A DNA stretch of 61,587 nucleotides from the NCBI GenBank assembly GCA_947474705.1, contig CANJJS010000023.1, forward strand, positions 1 to 61,587. Reading direction: 5' to 3'. The notes beneath the pieces are model-generated. The model saw nothing but the letters and a program-made list of their open reading frames with translations, ran no database searches and had not been told where the DNA came from. Positions 36,091-46,119 of this stretch are shown here, in pieces (the first letter of the stretch is position 1; each line of letters begins with the position of its first letter). This DNA comes from Acetobacteraceae bacterium. GTDB lineage: Bacteria; Pseudomonadota; Alphaproteobacteria; Acetobacterales; Acetobacteraceae. The position numbers and the translations under genes are program-made.

Positions 36091-36522
36091 TCAGCTCGGG
36101 TCGGCGGTCAGCCCGGCCACCGCCGCGATGCCCGCGCGAGCCGCGTCGTCGTCGTGATCGGAGGTATCGCCGGTCGCGCCGATGCAGCCCATGACCTGCC
36201 CATCGACCTTGATCAGCACCGCGCCCGCGACCGGAATCATCGCGCCGCCAATGGCGCCATTCACCGCGCCAATGAAATGCGGCCGTTCCACCGCGCGCAC
36301 ACCCAGAGTCTTCGACCCCACACCCATCGCCAGCGACCCATAGGCCTTGCCATACGCGATGTCGTACCGGCGCAGCGCGGTGCCATCTTCCGCCGCGTAG
36401 GCTTTCGGCACGCCGCGCGCGTCCAGCACCACGATCGCCATCGGATTGAACTTGTGCTCGCGAGAGTACGCCAGCGCCGCCGCGACCATGGTCTGGGCCT
36501 GCGCGAGAGTGATCGCCGTCAT
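36091..36522 (-). CDS. GlcG/HbpS family haem-binding-like protein
   Basis: 143-aa small protein of the GlcG/HbpS (Haem_degrading, PF03928) family: LAQAQTMVAAALAYSREH, MAIVVLDARGVPKAYAAEDG and VAGAVLIKVDGQVMGCIGATG fit the fold. Members bind haem or are of unknown function linked to glycolate or aromatic catabolism genes. No signal peptide. It is downstream of the acyl-CoA-dehydrogenase-like gene with a 26-bp gap, so probably co-transcribed. Confidence 0.85.
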   Translation of the reverse strand: MTAITLAQAQTMVAAALAYSREHKFNPMAIVVLDARGVPKAYAAEDGTALRRYDIAYGKAYGSLAMGVGSKTLGVRAVERPHFIGAVNGAIGGAMIPVAGAVLIKVDGQVMGCIGATGDTSDHDDDAARAGIAAVAGLTADPS

Positions 36523-36548
36523 GTGTTTATTCCCCTGTTGCTCGATGG

Positions 36549-37730
36549 TTACAAAAACGTCCCGTCCGGGTCGCCGTTGAACATGATTTTGCCGACGGTT
36601 TCGAAATGCGCGTCGCGCGACTGAATTTGCTGGGACAGCGTATGCATATCGCGGAACCGCCTTTCGAACGGGGTCCCCTTGAAGATCGCGGACACGCCCG
36701 CGGCCTTATAAACCCAATCGGCGGTCTCGATACTGGCCTTGATCGCGTTGGCGCAAATCAGCCGGACCTTGACGCGGTCGTCCGTGCCGATCGGCGCGAG
36801 ATCGTCGGCGCGGTCCCAGATCTCCTTCAGGGTCTCCGTTAACCAGGCCCGCGCCGACCCGAGAGCTGCTTCCCGGTGTGCGACATCCGACTGAATGACC
36901 GGGCTGTCGGCCAGACGCACATACCCGCGCGGGGTCTTCGACTTCGCCAGCGCGACGAATTCGTCCAGCATCGCCCGCGCGATGCCCAGCGCCACACCGG
37001 CCACGCCGACCGAATAAAGGCCCGGCATGGTGAACGCGTAAAGCGGGCCTCGATCCCGGCGCGAATCCGGATCTTCCCGCGTGCCCGTGAAGTCCTCGGG
37101 GATGAAAACGTCGTCGAGGCGATACCCCTCCGACGCCGTCCCGCGCATGCCCAGCGTGTTCCAGTCCTCGATCGGCGTCCGTTGCGATTTCGGATACAGC
37201 AAGGTCTTGATCGTCGGACGGCCGAACCGGTTCAATCGCAACGACCCATCCGGCTCCACGACATGGCAATGCGCGCCCATCCATGTCGCCTGCCGCGAGC
37301 CGCTGGCGAAATGCCACTCGCCCGTGACCCGATACCCGCCGGGAACGGCATGGCATTTGTGCTCGTTCGGCGGCCCCCAGGCGACCCAGCCCCGGGGATC
37401 GTCGTAAATCGCCTTCGCCGCGCTCAGCGGAATGAACGGCGCGATCAACGCCGCGCTGTTGGCGACAAACAAATTCCAGCCGACCGAGGCATCGTAACGG
37501 CTGATTTCCTCAATCGCCCGCGCATAAACCCATGGCTCGACCTGATCGCCATCGACCGACTTCGGCAACAACATCCGATGCAGACGCGCCGCGATGATCC
37601 GGTCCAGAACCGGACCGGGAATGGCCTGGATACGCTCGATCTCGTCCGCGGCCTCGGCGACGAACGGGCCGATCTCCCGCGCCCGCGCGACGGGATCGGC
37701 GGCGGGAGACGAGGCACTAACTTGAGACAT
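36549..37730 (-). CDS. Acyl-CoA dehydrogenase-fold flavoprotein (possible group D flavin monooxygenase)
   Basis: 393-aa protein with the acyl-CoA dehydrogenase fold: helical N-terminus (ADEIERIQAIPGPVLDRIIAA), middle beta domain (YRVTGEWHFASGSRQATW, TLGMRGTASEGYRLDDVFIPED) and C-terminal helices. The middle-domain wording and ISRYDASVGWNLFVANSAA resemble HsaA/HpaB-type hydroxylases more than true acyl-CoA dehydrogenases. ATG 37730 was chosen because sequence upstream lies antisense to the valS leader and start. Substrate unknown. Confidence 0.82.
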   Translation of the reverse strand: MSQVSASSPAADPVARAREIGPFVAEAADEIERIQAIPGPVLDRIIAARLHRMLLPKSVDGDQVEPWVYARAIEEISRYDASVGWNLFVANSAALIAPFIPLSAAKAIYDDPRGWVAWGPPNEHKCHAVPGGYRVTGEWHFASGSRQATWMGAHCHVVEPDGSLRLNRFGRPTIKTLLYPKSQRTPIEDWNTLGMRGTASEGYRLDDVFIPEDFTGTREDPDSRRDRGPLYAFTMPGLYSVGVAGVALGIARAMLDEFVALAKSKTPRGYVRLADSPVIQSDVAHREAALGSARAWLTETLKEIWDRADDLAPIGTDDRVKVRLICANAIKASIETADWVYKAAGVSAIFKGTPFERRFRDMHTLSQQIQSRDAHFETVGKIMFNGDPDGTFL

Positions 37731-37934
37731 GGTCACGATCCGCGATGGTCTGTTCCCGCCAATTACCCCCCGGCCCCCGGCTTTTGTCAAACCGGGCAAA
37801 GCGCGTTCCCGCCGCCTCTCGGCGTCCCCAACGGTCCCTCCAAGGGCATCCCCCGCAACGGAACGCTTGCTCCGATCCGCCGCCCGCGGCATCCCTACGG
37901 CTGCCCGGCGGGACCGGGCCCGCGGGAGAGCCAC

Positions 37935-40655
37935 ATGACACTCGACAAGACCTTCGACCCCACCGCCACCGAGGCCGGGCTTTACGAGGGTTGGGAGCGC
38001 GAGGGCGCCTTCGCCTGCGACCCGAATTCGAACGCGGATCCGTTCACGATCATGATTCCGCCGCCGAATGTCACGGGCTCGCTGCACATGGGCCATGCGC
38101 TGACGTTCACGGTGCAGGATACGCTGATCCGCTACCGGCGGATGATGGGCCGGGACGCGCTGTGGCAGCCGGGGACGGACCACGCGGGCATCGCGACCCA
38201 AATGGTGGTGGAACGGCTGCTCGCCGCGGAAAAAGTCGACCGGCGGGACCTGGGCCGCGAAAAGTTTCTCGAACGCGTCTGGCAGTGGAAGGCCGAGTCC
38301 GGCGGGACAATCACCAAACAATTGCGGCGATTGGGCGCCTCGCTGGACTGGCCACGCGAGCGCTTCACCATGGATGACGGGCTGTCGTCGGCGGTCCGCG
38401 AAGTCTTCGTCACGTTGTTCCGGCAGGGACTGATCTACCGCGACCGCCGCCTCGTGAACTGGGACCCGAAACTGCGAACGGCGATTTCGGACCTGGAGGT
38501 CGAGAACAAAGAAGTTCGCTCCTCGCTGTGGCACCTGCGCTATCCGATCGAGGGCGCGCCGGGTCAGTTCATCGTCGTCGCGACCACGCGTCCCGAAACG
38601 ATGTTGGGCGATACCGCGGTGGCAGTGCATCCGGACCATCCCACGATGGCCGGCCTGATCGGCAAACGCGCGATCCTGCCGCTGGTCGGGCGAGCCATTC
38701 CGATCGTCGCGGACACCTACGCCGATCCGGAAAAGGGAACGGGCGCGGTGAAAATCACCCCCGCGCACGATTTCAACGACTTCGAGGTGGGCCGGCGCCA
38801 CGATCTGCCGATGCCCTCGGTGCTCGACAAAACCGGCCATGTGACGCTGGCGGAAATCGAAGGCGCGATGACCGGCGACACGGATTTCGTCCGCTCGCTG
38901 GACGGCATGGAGCGGTTCGCGGCGCGCAAGGCGATCGTGGCGGAACTGGAACGGCTGGAACTGGTCGATAAAATCGAGCCGCACACGCATCAGGTCCCGC
39001 ACGGCGACCGTGGCGGGGTGCCGATCGAGCCGCTGCTCACGACCCAATGGTACTGCAACGCGGGGGAACTGGCGAAACCGGCGATCGCGGCGGTGGAAAC
39101 CGGCAAAACCGTGTTCGTCCCGAAACAATGGGAAAATACCTTCTTCGCCTGGATGCGCGATATCCAGCCCTGGTGCATTTCCCGGCAATTGTGGTGGGGC
39201 CATCGCATCCCCGCCTGGTACGGGCCCGACGGCGAAGTGTTCGTCGCCAAAAGCGAGGGCGAAGCAAAAGAGCAGGCCATCGCCCATTACGGCGAGGACA
39301 AATGGACCGAACTCGTGCTGGCCGCCGATGGAGACACCGCATTGGTGCGGGACGAGGACGTGCTGGACACCTGGTTCAGTTCGGCGCTGTGGCCGTTTTC
39401 CACCCTGGGATGGCCGGAAAAGACGGCCGAGGTCGCGCGCTACTATCCCGGCGATGTGCTGGTGACGGGCTTCGACATCATCTTCTTCTGGGTGGCCCGA
39501 ATGATGATGATGGGCATCCATTTCATGGGCGATGTTCCCTTCAAAACGGTCTATATTCACGGGCTGGTGCGCGACGAGCGCGGGCAGAAAATGTCGAAGT
39601 CCAAGGGCAACGCGATGGACCCGCTGGAGTTGATCGACTCCTACGGCGCCGACGCCCTGCGCTTCGCGATCTGCGCGCTGACCGGGCCGGGCCGCGATGT
39701 GAAACTCGGTGAATCGCGTGTGAAGGATTTTCGGAGTTTCGTCACAAAGCTCTGGAACGCCGCGCGTTTCTGCGAAATGAACAATGTGCGGATCGATCCA
39801 GCGTTCGATCCCTCGAAGGCGGTTTCGCCGCTGTGCCGGTGGATCCTGGACGCCGCCGATCGCGCCGCGGCGGATGCGGCGGCGGCACTGGAAGAATACC
39901 GCTTCGACGAATACGCGCAGGCGGGCTACCGCTTCGTCTGGAACACCTATTGCGATTGGTTCCTGGAATTCGCAAAACCCGCCTTCGCGGAGGGCGCCGA
40001 CCCCGCGGCGGCGGCCGAGGTGCGCGCGACGGCCGCGCATGTCATGGGCATAATTCTCCGGATTTTGCACCCATCCATGCCGTTCGTAACGGAAGAATTA
40101 TGGCACCGTTTCGGCTACGGCGCGGAATGGACCCTGATCCGGGAATCCTGGCCGGTCGCCGCCGCGGTGCCGGGCGCGGCGGAGGCGCGGGAGGAACTCG
40201 ATTGGGTCGTCCGTCTCATCGGCATGGTCCGCTCGGTCCGAACCGAAATGAACGTGCCGCCCTCCGCTCTGGCGCCGGTGCTGTTGAAGGATGCCTCGGC
40301 GGTGTCGATGGCGCGGGCGGAGCGCTGGCTGGACGCGATCAAGCGGCTGGCGCGCGCCTCCGAGGTCCGCGCATTGACTGGCGACATGCCGCCGGATTCC
40401 GCGCAGGCCGTGCTGGACGAGGCGACCGTCGTGCTGCCCTTGGCCGGCCTGATCGACCTGGCGGCGGAACGGAAACGCCTGTCCGGCGCCCGCGACAAGG
40501 CCTTGGCCGAGGCGAAGAAGGTCGTCCAGAAACTCGGCAATGCCGACTTCGTCGCGCGCGCCAAACCGGAGGTCGTGGAGGAAAACCGAGAACGCCTTGT
40601 CGCCTTCGAAGCGGAAGCCGCGCGCCTGACCGATGCCCTGAGCCGCCTCCAATGA
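37935..40655 (+). CDS. valS: Valyl-tRNA synthetase
   Basis: 906-aa class Ia synthetase charging tRNA-Val. The HIGH-type motif reads PPPNVTGSLHMGH (HMGH at 51-54) and KMSKSKGN begins at 552. An editing domain with TTRPETMLGDTAVAVHP and a C-terminal coiled-coil arm (about 840-906) are present. ATG 37935 gives the usual N-terminus (LDKTFDPTATE). It overlaps the ComB-like gene by 4 bp (ATGA). Confidence 0.97.
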   Translation: MTLDKTFDPTATEAGLYEGWEREGAFACDPNSNADPFTIMIPPPNVTGSLHMGHALTFTVQDTLIRYRRMMGRDALWQPGTDHAGIATQMVVERLLAAEKVDRRDLGREKFLERVWQWKAESGGTITKQLRRLGASLDWPRERFTMDDGLSSAVREVFVTLFRQGLIYRDRRLVNWDPKLRTAISDLEVENKEVRSSLWHLRYPIEGAPGQFIVVATTRPETMLGDTAVAVHPDHPTMAGLIGKRAILPLVGRAIPIVADTYADPEKGTGAVKITPAHDFNDFEVGRRHDLPMPSVLDKTGHVTLAEIEGAMTGDTDFVRSLDGMERFAARKAIVAELERLELVDKIEPHTHQVPHGDRGGVPIEPLLTTQWYCNAGELAKPAIAAVETGKTVFVPKQWENTFFAWMRDIQPWCISRQLWWGHRIPAWYGPDGEVFVAKSEGEAKEQAIAHYGEDKWTELVLAADGDTALVRDEDVLDTWFSSALWPFSTLGWPEKTAEVARYYPGDVLVTGFDIIFFWVARMMMMGIHFMGDVPFKTVYIHGLVRDERGQKMSKSKGNAMDPLELIDSYGADALRFAICALTGPGRDVKLGESRVKDFRSFVTKLWNAARFCEMNNVRIDPAFDPSKAVSPLCRWILDAADRAAADAAAALEEYRFDEYAQAGYRFVWNTYCDWFLEFAKPAFAEGADPAAAAEVRATAAHVMGIILRILHPSMPFVTEELWHRFGYGAEWTLIRESWPVAAAVPGAAEAREELDWVVRLIGMVRSVRTEMNVPPSALAPVLLKDASAVSMARAERWLDAIKRLARASEVRALTGDMPPDSAQAVLDEATVVLPLAGLIDLAAERKRLSGARDKALAEAKKVVQKLGNADFVARAKPEVVEENRERLVAFEAEAARLTDALSRLQ

Positions 40656-41347
40656 CCAAGCCAGAAATTCGCGTCGACAGCCTGCTGGAAGGCGCGAAAC
40701 GGGCGACCGGCATTGTTGGGATCATCGACGTGTTCCGCGCCTTCACGACAGGCGCGGTCGCGCTGGCCAATGGCGCGGAAAAGATCGTCATGGTCAGCGG
40801 CGTCGAGGAAGCTCTGGCCTTACGCGCCAGCGGTTTTGGAAATATCTGTATGGGCGAGGTCGATGGTCGCCCGCCCGAAACCTTCGATCTCGGAAACTCC
40901 CCGTTCGAAGCAAGCAAAATCGATTTTTCCGGCAAGACGATCCTGCAACGAACCAGCGCGGGCACGCAGGGGATGACCGCCGCGGTACTCGCGGACCGCC
41001 GATTCGCCGTGTCGCTGGTCACCGCGAAAGCCACCGCGCGGACGATGCTGGCCGCGAACCCCGCGCGGATCACCCTGGTCGCGATGGGCAAGAACGCATT
41101 GGACCGCACCGACGAGGACGAGGTCTGCGCGTTGCATATCCGCAACCTGTTGGAAGGCCGGCCCGGCGATCCCGCCGCCGCGCGCCAGATGATCCTGGCC
41201 GCGGGAGAGGTCGCCCGCTTCCACGATCCCGCGCGCCCCTGGCTGCATCCGGAAGACGTCGAGATCGCGCTGGACGTAGATCGTTTCGACTTCGCCATCG
41301 CGATCGGGCTGGAGGACGGGCGTCCGGTCGGGCGTATCGCCCGGTAA
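40652..41347 (+). CDS. ComB family 2-phosphosulfolactate phosphatase-like protein
   Basis: 231-aa member of the ComB family (2-phosphosulfolactate phosphatase in coenzyme M synthesis in archaea). Typical segments are IVGIIDVFRAFTTGAVALANGA, GEVDGRPPETFDLGNSP and LQRTSAGTQG. Bacterial members are widespread where coenzyme M is not made, so the true substrate is uncertain. Coupled to valS by overlap; ends 2 bp from the convergent binding-protein gene. Confidence 0.82.
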   Translation: MTKPEIRVDSLLEGAKRATGIVGIIDVFRAFTTGAVALANGAEKIVMVSGVEEALALRASGFGNICMGEVDGRPPETFDLGNSPFEASKIDFSGKTILQRTSAGTQGMTAAVLADRRFAVSLVTAKATARTMLAANPARITLVAMGKNALDRTDEDEVCALHIRNLLEGRPGDPAAARQMILAAGEVARFHDPARPWLHPEDVEIALDVDRFDFAIAIGLEDGRPVGRIAR

Positions 41348-41349
41348 CG

Positions 41350-42354
41350 TCAACTCCCGTCCAGGCCGTACGCTTCCGGAAAGAAATAATCCTTCCAGGA
41401 AGCCGGCTTTATCTTAATCGTTCCAGCCTCGAACATGAACTCCGCCTGCTTCATGGTCGCCCGCGGGGTCATTGTCCATTGCACGTCCTTCCCGCTGCCC
41501 GCGGCGGCGACGAAATCGACGGTCAGTTTGGACTCGCTGTCCTCGATCCAGTAGCTGGAGGCCGCGCGGATATCCTTGCCAACGCGGTCCGTCGCTTCTT
41601 GCAGCGCATTATAGACGGCCTGATAGAGTTTCGGGTTCTTGTCGCGGAATTTCGCCGACGTGTAAGCGACCGTATAGGTGTTCGGACCTCCGCTCATTTC
41701 GAACGACGTCGTGACCGTATGGACCCGCGGGTCCTCCAACTGCCGCTGCATGAACGGCGGCAGCGCGACGGTGCAATTGACGTCCGCCGAGCCGCTGAGC
41801 AGTGCGACCGTCGCATCGGCGGGCGACATCACGATGGTCAGGGGATCGAAACGATCATGGGCTTTCATCCCGTAAAGCTTCGCCGCCGCCATTTGAATTG
41901 TCACGGCCGGAGACGAAACTTTCAGCGATGGCACCGGGATTTTCTTGCATTTTCCGAGATCGGCGATCGTCCTGATCTCTGGATCGGTGCTGGTGACGAG
42001 GTAGGACAGGGTCACCAAGGCACTGATCGCCCGCACCTCTCGCGGCGTGCCCCGTGTCTTGGCCCATAGCGCGTACATGCCGTTCGGGCTGCCGCCGACG
42101 ATATCGACGGTATCGGACAGCAACGCGTCGTTCATCATCGACGGCCCGTTGAAACGCACACCGGAAACCTTCACCTCGGGAATGCCCAGCAGCGTCGCGT
42201 GTTTCTGGATCAGTTTTTCGTGTTCGATGACGTTGAACTGCAAATACCCCATCGAAAATTGCCGCGCGATACGGACTTCCGGAATTTCCGCGCGCGCGGC
42301 GGCCGCGGGCAGCACCGCGATTGCGGCGAGAAGAAGGCGATGAAACAACGTCAT
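41350..42354 (-). CDS. Periplasmic substrate-binding protein (NMT1/TauA-like)
   Basis: 334-aa type II periplasmic binding protein. A signal peptide (FHRLLLAAIAVLPAAAARA, cleavage near 22) is clear. Mature segments IRTIADLGKCKKIPVPS, GSADVNCTVALPPFMQRQLED and a late SKLTVDFVAAAG fit the NMT1/THI5-like and ABC-sulfonate type families. No permease or ATPase gene adjoins it. Its ATG overlaps the hyuB stop, tying it to the hydantoinase operon, so it probably delivers that enzyme's substrate. Confidence 0.85.
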   Translation of the reverse strand: MTLFHRLLLAAIAVLPAAAARAEIPEVRIARQFSMGYLQFNVIEHEKLIQKHATLLGIPEVKVSGVRFNGPSMMNDALLSDTVDIVGGSPNGMYALWAKTRGTPREVRAISALVTLSYLVTSTDPEIRTIADLGKCKKIPVPSLKVSSPAVTIQMAAAKLYGMKAHDRFDPLTIVMSPADATVALLSGSADVNCTVALPPFMQRQLEDPRVHTVTTSFEMSGGPNTYTVAYTSAKFRDKNPKLYQAVYNALQEATDRVGKDIRAASSYWIEDSESKLTVDFVAAAGSGKDVQWTMTPRATMKQAEFMFEAGTIKIKPASWKDYFFPEAYGLDGS

Positions 42355-44003
42355 GGCGTGGGCACCTCGGGAATTTCGAGGCGATAAACCTCGCGTGCCG
42401 TGCGGGCGTCAATCCGTCCCTCCGCCAGATCGCGGACAACGTGCCGCGGGTCGCGCGCTTCGGGCGGACCATGGCCCCCTGCGCCCGCGATGACGATGTC
42501 AATGATTTCGCCGGCGCGCAGCCCGCCATGACCGCGTTCGAAAGGGACGGCGCCGGCGCGCGTGGTGACAGAAGCCTTACCGCCGGGCGCGCCGCCCGCC
42601 AGCCCCCAGGGCGCGGACAGAAAGCGCGCGCCATCTACTCGCACGCGGCACGGGGCCTCCGCGCGATACACCCGCCGCAAGCCCATGCCGCCACGGAACC
42701 GGCCGGGTCCGCCGGACCCATCGACCAGTTCGTAACGTAACAACGTCAGCGGATATTCGATCTCCAGCGCCTCCACCGGCAGGTTCGACGTGTTGGTCAT
42801 GTGAACGTGAACACCGTCGAGCCCGTCTTTCATAGGCCGCGCACCGGACCCGCCGCCGATCGTTTCCAGATACACCCACAACGCATTGTCTTTGGGCTGA
42901 CGTCCCGAAAACGTAATGGAAAAACACGCGCCGTTGCTGGCCGCTGCGACACGCTCCGGCACCGCCTGTCCCAATGCCCCGAAAATCAAATCGACGACAC
43001 GCTGGCACAAGCTCAGGCGGCCATTCACCGCGGCGGGATGAACGCAATTCACGACCGTGCCCTCAGGCGCCGTGACATGCAGCGGGCGGGCAAGACCCGC
43101 GTTCGGCGGGATCGAGGGATCGACGATCGCTTTCACCGCGTAATAAACCGTCGAAAGTAAAGCTGTATAGGTCATATTAAGCCCCGCGCGGATCTGCGGC
43201 GGGCCGTCGAAATGCAAGCGCATCGAATTGCCCTCGACCGCGATTTCGCAGGACACGTCGAACTCGCCCTCGATCTCCGGGCAATCGTATTTGTCGGCGA
43301 AGCGGTATACGCCGTCGGGAATGGCGGCGATCCCCGCGCGCATTTTGCGCTCCGCGTGCCCCTGCAACGCCTCGCCCGCCGCGAGCACGGTGGTCCGTCC
43401 GTATTTTCCGCAAAGCGACCGCAAACGTTCGACACCGAGGCGATTGGCCGCCATCTGCGCGCGGAAATCCGACAGGCGTTCGCGCGGAACCTGACAATTA
43501 AGAAGAATCAGTTCCATTACGTCGTTTTGCAATTCGCCCGCGCGATACAGGCGGACCGGCGGAATCCGCAGCCCTTCCTGGTAAATATGCGCATGGCCGC
43601 GATCGGCGAAATCGGCGTGATGCGCGAGGTTCACAGCCCAGAACGTCACAACGCCATCGACGAATACGGGCTCAGCGAGGACGATGTCCGGCAAATGTGT
43701 CCCCCCGCCCTCGTACGCGTCGTTGCCGCAGAACACATCGCCGAGACGCATGTCCTGAAGCGGATGCCGCTTCATGATGTGAGGGATCAGGCCGAGAAAA
43801 CTACCGAGATGCATCGGAATATGCTCGGCCTGACATAACGTGTTGCCGTCGATGTCGAACAACGCCGTGGAACAATCGCGCCGTTCCTTGATGTTGGTGG
43901 AATAAGAGGCGCGAATAAGAGCTTCGCCCATTTCCTCGACGATGGAGGAGAGAGCGCTGCCGATCACTTCCACGGTAACCGGATCGATGGCCGGGCTTTT
44001 CAT
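42351..44003 (-). CDS. hyuB: Hydantoinase B / oxoprolinase family protein
   Basis: 550-aa B subunit of an ATP-dependent amidohydrolase of the N-methylhydantoinase/5-oxoprolinase/acetone carboxylase superfamily. Typical features are DPVTVEVIGSALSSIVEEMG at the N-terminus, SYSTNIKERRDCSTALFD, a metal-site-like GNDAYEGGGTHLPD, and GGPGRFRGGMGLRR near the C-terminus. ATG 44003 overlaps the hyuA stop. The substrate is a cyclic imide, lactam or similar; not resolvable. Confidence 0.9.
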   Translation of the reverse strand: MKSPAIDPVTVEVIGSALSSIVEEMGEALIRASYSTNIKERRDCSTALFDIDGNTLCQAEHIPMHLGSFLGLIPHIMKRHPLQDMRLGDVFCGNDAYEGGGTHLPDIVLAEPVFVDGVVTFWAVNLAHHADFADRGHAHIYQEGLRIPPVRLYRAGELQNDVMELILLNCQVPRERLSDFRAQMAANRLGVERLRSLCGKYGRTTVLAAGEALQGHAERKMRAGIAAIPDGVYRFADKYDCPEIEGEFDVSCEIAVEGNSMRLHFDGPPQIRAGLNMTYTALLSTVYYAVKAIVDPSIPPNAGLARPLHVTAPEGTVVNCVHPAAVNGRLSLCQRVVDLIFGALGQAVPERVAAASNGACFSITFSGRQPKDNALWVYLETIGGGSGARPMKDGLDGVHVHMTNTSNLPVEALEIEYPLTLLRYELVDGSGGPGRFRGGMGLRRVYRAEAPCRVRVDGARFLSAPWGLAGGAPGGKASVTTRAGAVPFERGHGGLRAGEIIDIVIAGAGGHGPPEARDPRHVVRDLAEGRIDARTAREVYRLEIPEVPTP

Positions 44004-46048
44004 GACGCCTCCATGACGATGTTCGACCATGCATCGACCCGCGCGGTCCATCCCGGCGGGACGAAAGTGGTGGCGTCCATTTGCTCGACAATCGCTGGAC
44101 CTGCGAAACAATCATCGGCTTCCAGCAGATCGCGATCGTAGACGGGCGCGGATTCGAATTTTCGTGCGTTTTCCGACCAGATATCTCGATGGCCGACGAC
44201 GGCCTTGGCGCCATCGATGCCGGTCGACGGTGCCGGCTGAAAGGTGGCCTTTGGCACAATACCCGTCGCCTCCATCCGGAACGTCACGAGTTGCACCGGC
44301 TCGTCCTCCGACGCAAAACCGTAGAGGCGCCTGTGAATGTCGAAAAATCTCCGGCGGAGCGCGTCGATCGTGTCCGGTCCGACTTCGCCCTCGGGCAGCG
44401 GGACGGCGAGTTCGTAGTTCTGACCGGCATAGCGCATATCGACGGTTCTGGCGGCACGGCGGTTGGCGGGTGCGATATGTTCCGCGTCGAACCAGGCCGT
44501 GGCGCGGCCGGTCAATGTGGCGAACGCCTCCCGCATGTCGTCGAGGACCTTGGGTGACAGCGCGCGCAGCCGGGTCACCGCGAAATCGGCCCGGAGATCG
44601 GTCAGCAGCAGACCCATGGCGCAGAGAATGCCGGGGTTGCGTGGCACCAGAACACGGCCGATGTCGAGTTCGCGCGCCAGCCGCGCCGCGTGTAGCGGAC
44701 CCGCGCCGCCGAACGCCATCAGCGTGTAGTCTCGCGGATCGTAACCGCGCTGCACTGAAATCACCCGGATGGCGCGTGCCATGTTCGCGGTCACGACCGA
44801 AAGAATGCCTTGCGCGGTGGCCATCTTGTCCATGCCAAGCTCTGTCGCCAGCCGCTCGATCGCCACCTCCGCGAGGCCGCGATGGACCTTCATGCGGCCG
44901 CCAAGCAAATATGTGGGATTCAGCAATCCGAGGACGAGATTGGCGTCGGTGACGGTGGGTTCGGTATTTCCCAGTCCGTAACAGACCGGACCAGGCGCGG
45001 CCCCCGCGCTGGCGGGTCCGGCTTTAAGAAGGCCGCCGTCGATATGCGCGATCGATCCGCCGCCCGCGCCGACCGTGTGAATGTCCAGCATCGGCGCCTT
45101 GATCGGGTAACCGTGCACAACAGCCTCGCCCGCGAGACGGCAGACACCGCCGCTGAGCAGCGCGACATCGGTGGAGGTGCCGCCCATGTCGAATGTAATT
45201 AAATCCGGAAAACCGGAAAGGCGGCCAACTTCGGCGGCGCCGACGACCCCGGTGGAGGGACCGGACAAGACGGTGCGCACGGGCAGACGCGCGGCCTGTT
45301 CGAAACTTATGACTCCGCCGTTGGACTGGGTCAGATGCGGGATGGCGCCAACGCCAAGTTCCGCCAGGCGCTGTCCGAGCCGCTGGATGTATCCACGCAT
45401 GACCGGTCCCAACCAGGCGTTGACGACGGTGGTGGAGAGCCGCTCGAACTCGCGAAATTCCGGGGCGATGTCGTGCGAAACGCAGGCAAACGCGTCAGGA
45501 CATTCTTCTTTCAGGATACGGGCCGCGATTTCCTCGTGCGCGGAATTGAGAAAACCGTAAAGAAAGCAGACCGCGACAGCCTCGACGCCCGCCGCGCGAA
45601 GCTTTCGCGCGGCCATCCGGAACGCGGTCTCGTCCAGTGGAATCTCCACGGACCCGTCGTGGCGCAGGCGCTCCGCAACCTCCAGCCGCAAGTCGCGGGA
45701 CACCAGTGGCACTGGCTTGTCGACGGCCAGGTCGTACAGATCGGGACGCTTCTGCCGGCCAATTTCCAGAAGGTCGCGAAAACCATCGGTTACGATCAGG
45801 CCCGTGCGGGCGCCGCGATGCTGGATCAGCGCGTTGGTCGAGACGGTGGTGCCATGCGCGAAATAGCCAATCGCGCCAGGCGCGGCTCGGACCCGCGCCA
45901 TCCCCTCCGCGACACCATTGGCGATGCCACGCGACGGGTCGTCGGGCGTGGACGGCACCTTCCACACCTCCACGCGGCCTGATTGATCGTCGAACAGGCA
46001 CACATCGGTGAAAGTTCCGCCTGAATCGACTCCGACGCGCCAGGTCAT
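44000..46048 (-). CDS. hyuA: Hydantoinase A / oxoprolinase family protein
   Basis: 682-aa A subunit with ASKHA-type ATPase fold: the phosphate loop GVDSGGTFTD lies at residues 6-15, followed by YFAHGTTVSTNALIQ, SGPSTGVVGAAEVG, ITFDMGGTSTDVALL and AFGGAGPLHA. It activates the substrate by phosphorylation for hydrolysis with HyuB. ATG 46048 was chosen because GAGGG at 46054-46058 precedes it and the MTWRVGVDSGG start is canonical. First gene of hyuA-hyuB-binding protein, all joined by ATGA overlaps. Confidence 0.92.
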   Translation of the reverse strand: MTWRVGVDSGGTFTDVCLFDDQSGRVEVWKVPSTPDDPSRGIANGVAEGMARVRAAPGAIGYFAHGTTVSTNALIQHRGARTGLIVTDGFRDLLEIGRQKRPDLYDLAVDKPVPLVSRDLRLEVAERLRHDGSVEIPLDETAFRMAARKLRAAGVEAVAVCFLYGFLNSAHEEIAARILKEECPDAFACVSHDIAPEFREFERLSTTVVNAWLGPVMRGYIQRLGQRLAELGVGAIPHLTQSNGGVISFEQAARLPVRTVLSGPSTGVVGAAEVGRLSGFPDLITFDMGGTSTDVALLSGGVCRLAGEAVVHGYPIKAPMLDIHTVGAGGGSIAHIDGGLLKAGPASAGAAPGPVCYGLGNTEPTVTDANLVLGLLNPTYLLGGRMKVHRGLAEVAIERLATELGMDKMATAQGILSVVTANMARAIRVISVQRGYDPRDYTLMAFGGAGPLHAARLARELDIGRVLVPRNPGILCAMGLLLTDLRADFAVTRLRALSPKVLDDMREAFATLTGRATAWFDAEHIAPANRRAARTVDMRYAGQNYELAVPLPEGEVGPDTIDALRRRFFDIHRRLYGFASEDEPVQLVTFRMEATGIVPKATFQPAPSTGIDGAKAVVGHRDIWSENARKFESAPVYDRDLLEADDCFAGPAIVEQMDATTFVPPGWTARVDAWSNIVMEAS

Positions 46049-46119
46049 TTGCAGCCCTCGAGTGGTGTATTTCGGGGAATCAGGATAGCGTGGCCGCTCC
46101 CTCCTGACCATGGAATGCC

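Noticed and set aside
36549-40070. Apparent 1173-aa protein covering the flavoprotein and running antisense through valS
   Set aside because: Only the last 393 codons resemble a protein family; the rest is antisense to valS. The start was placed at 37730.
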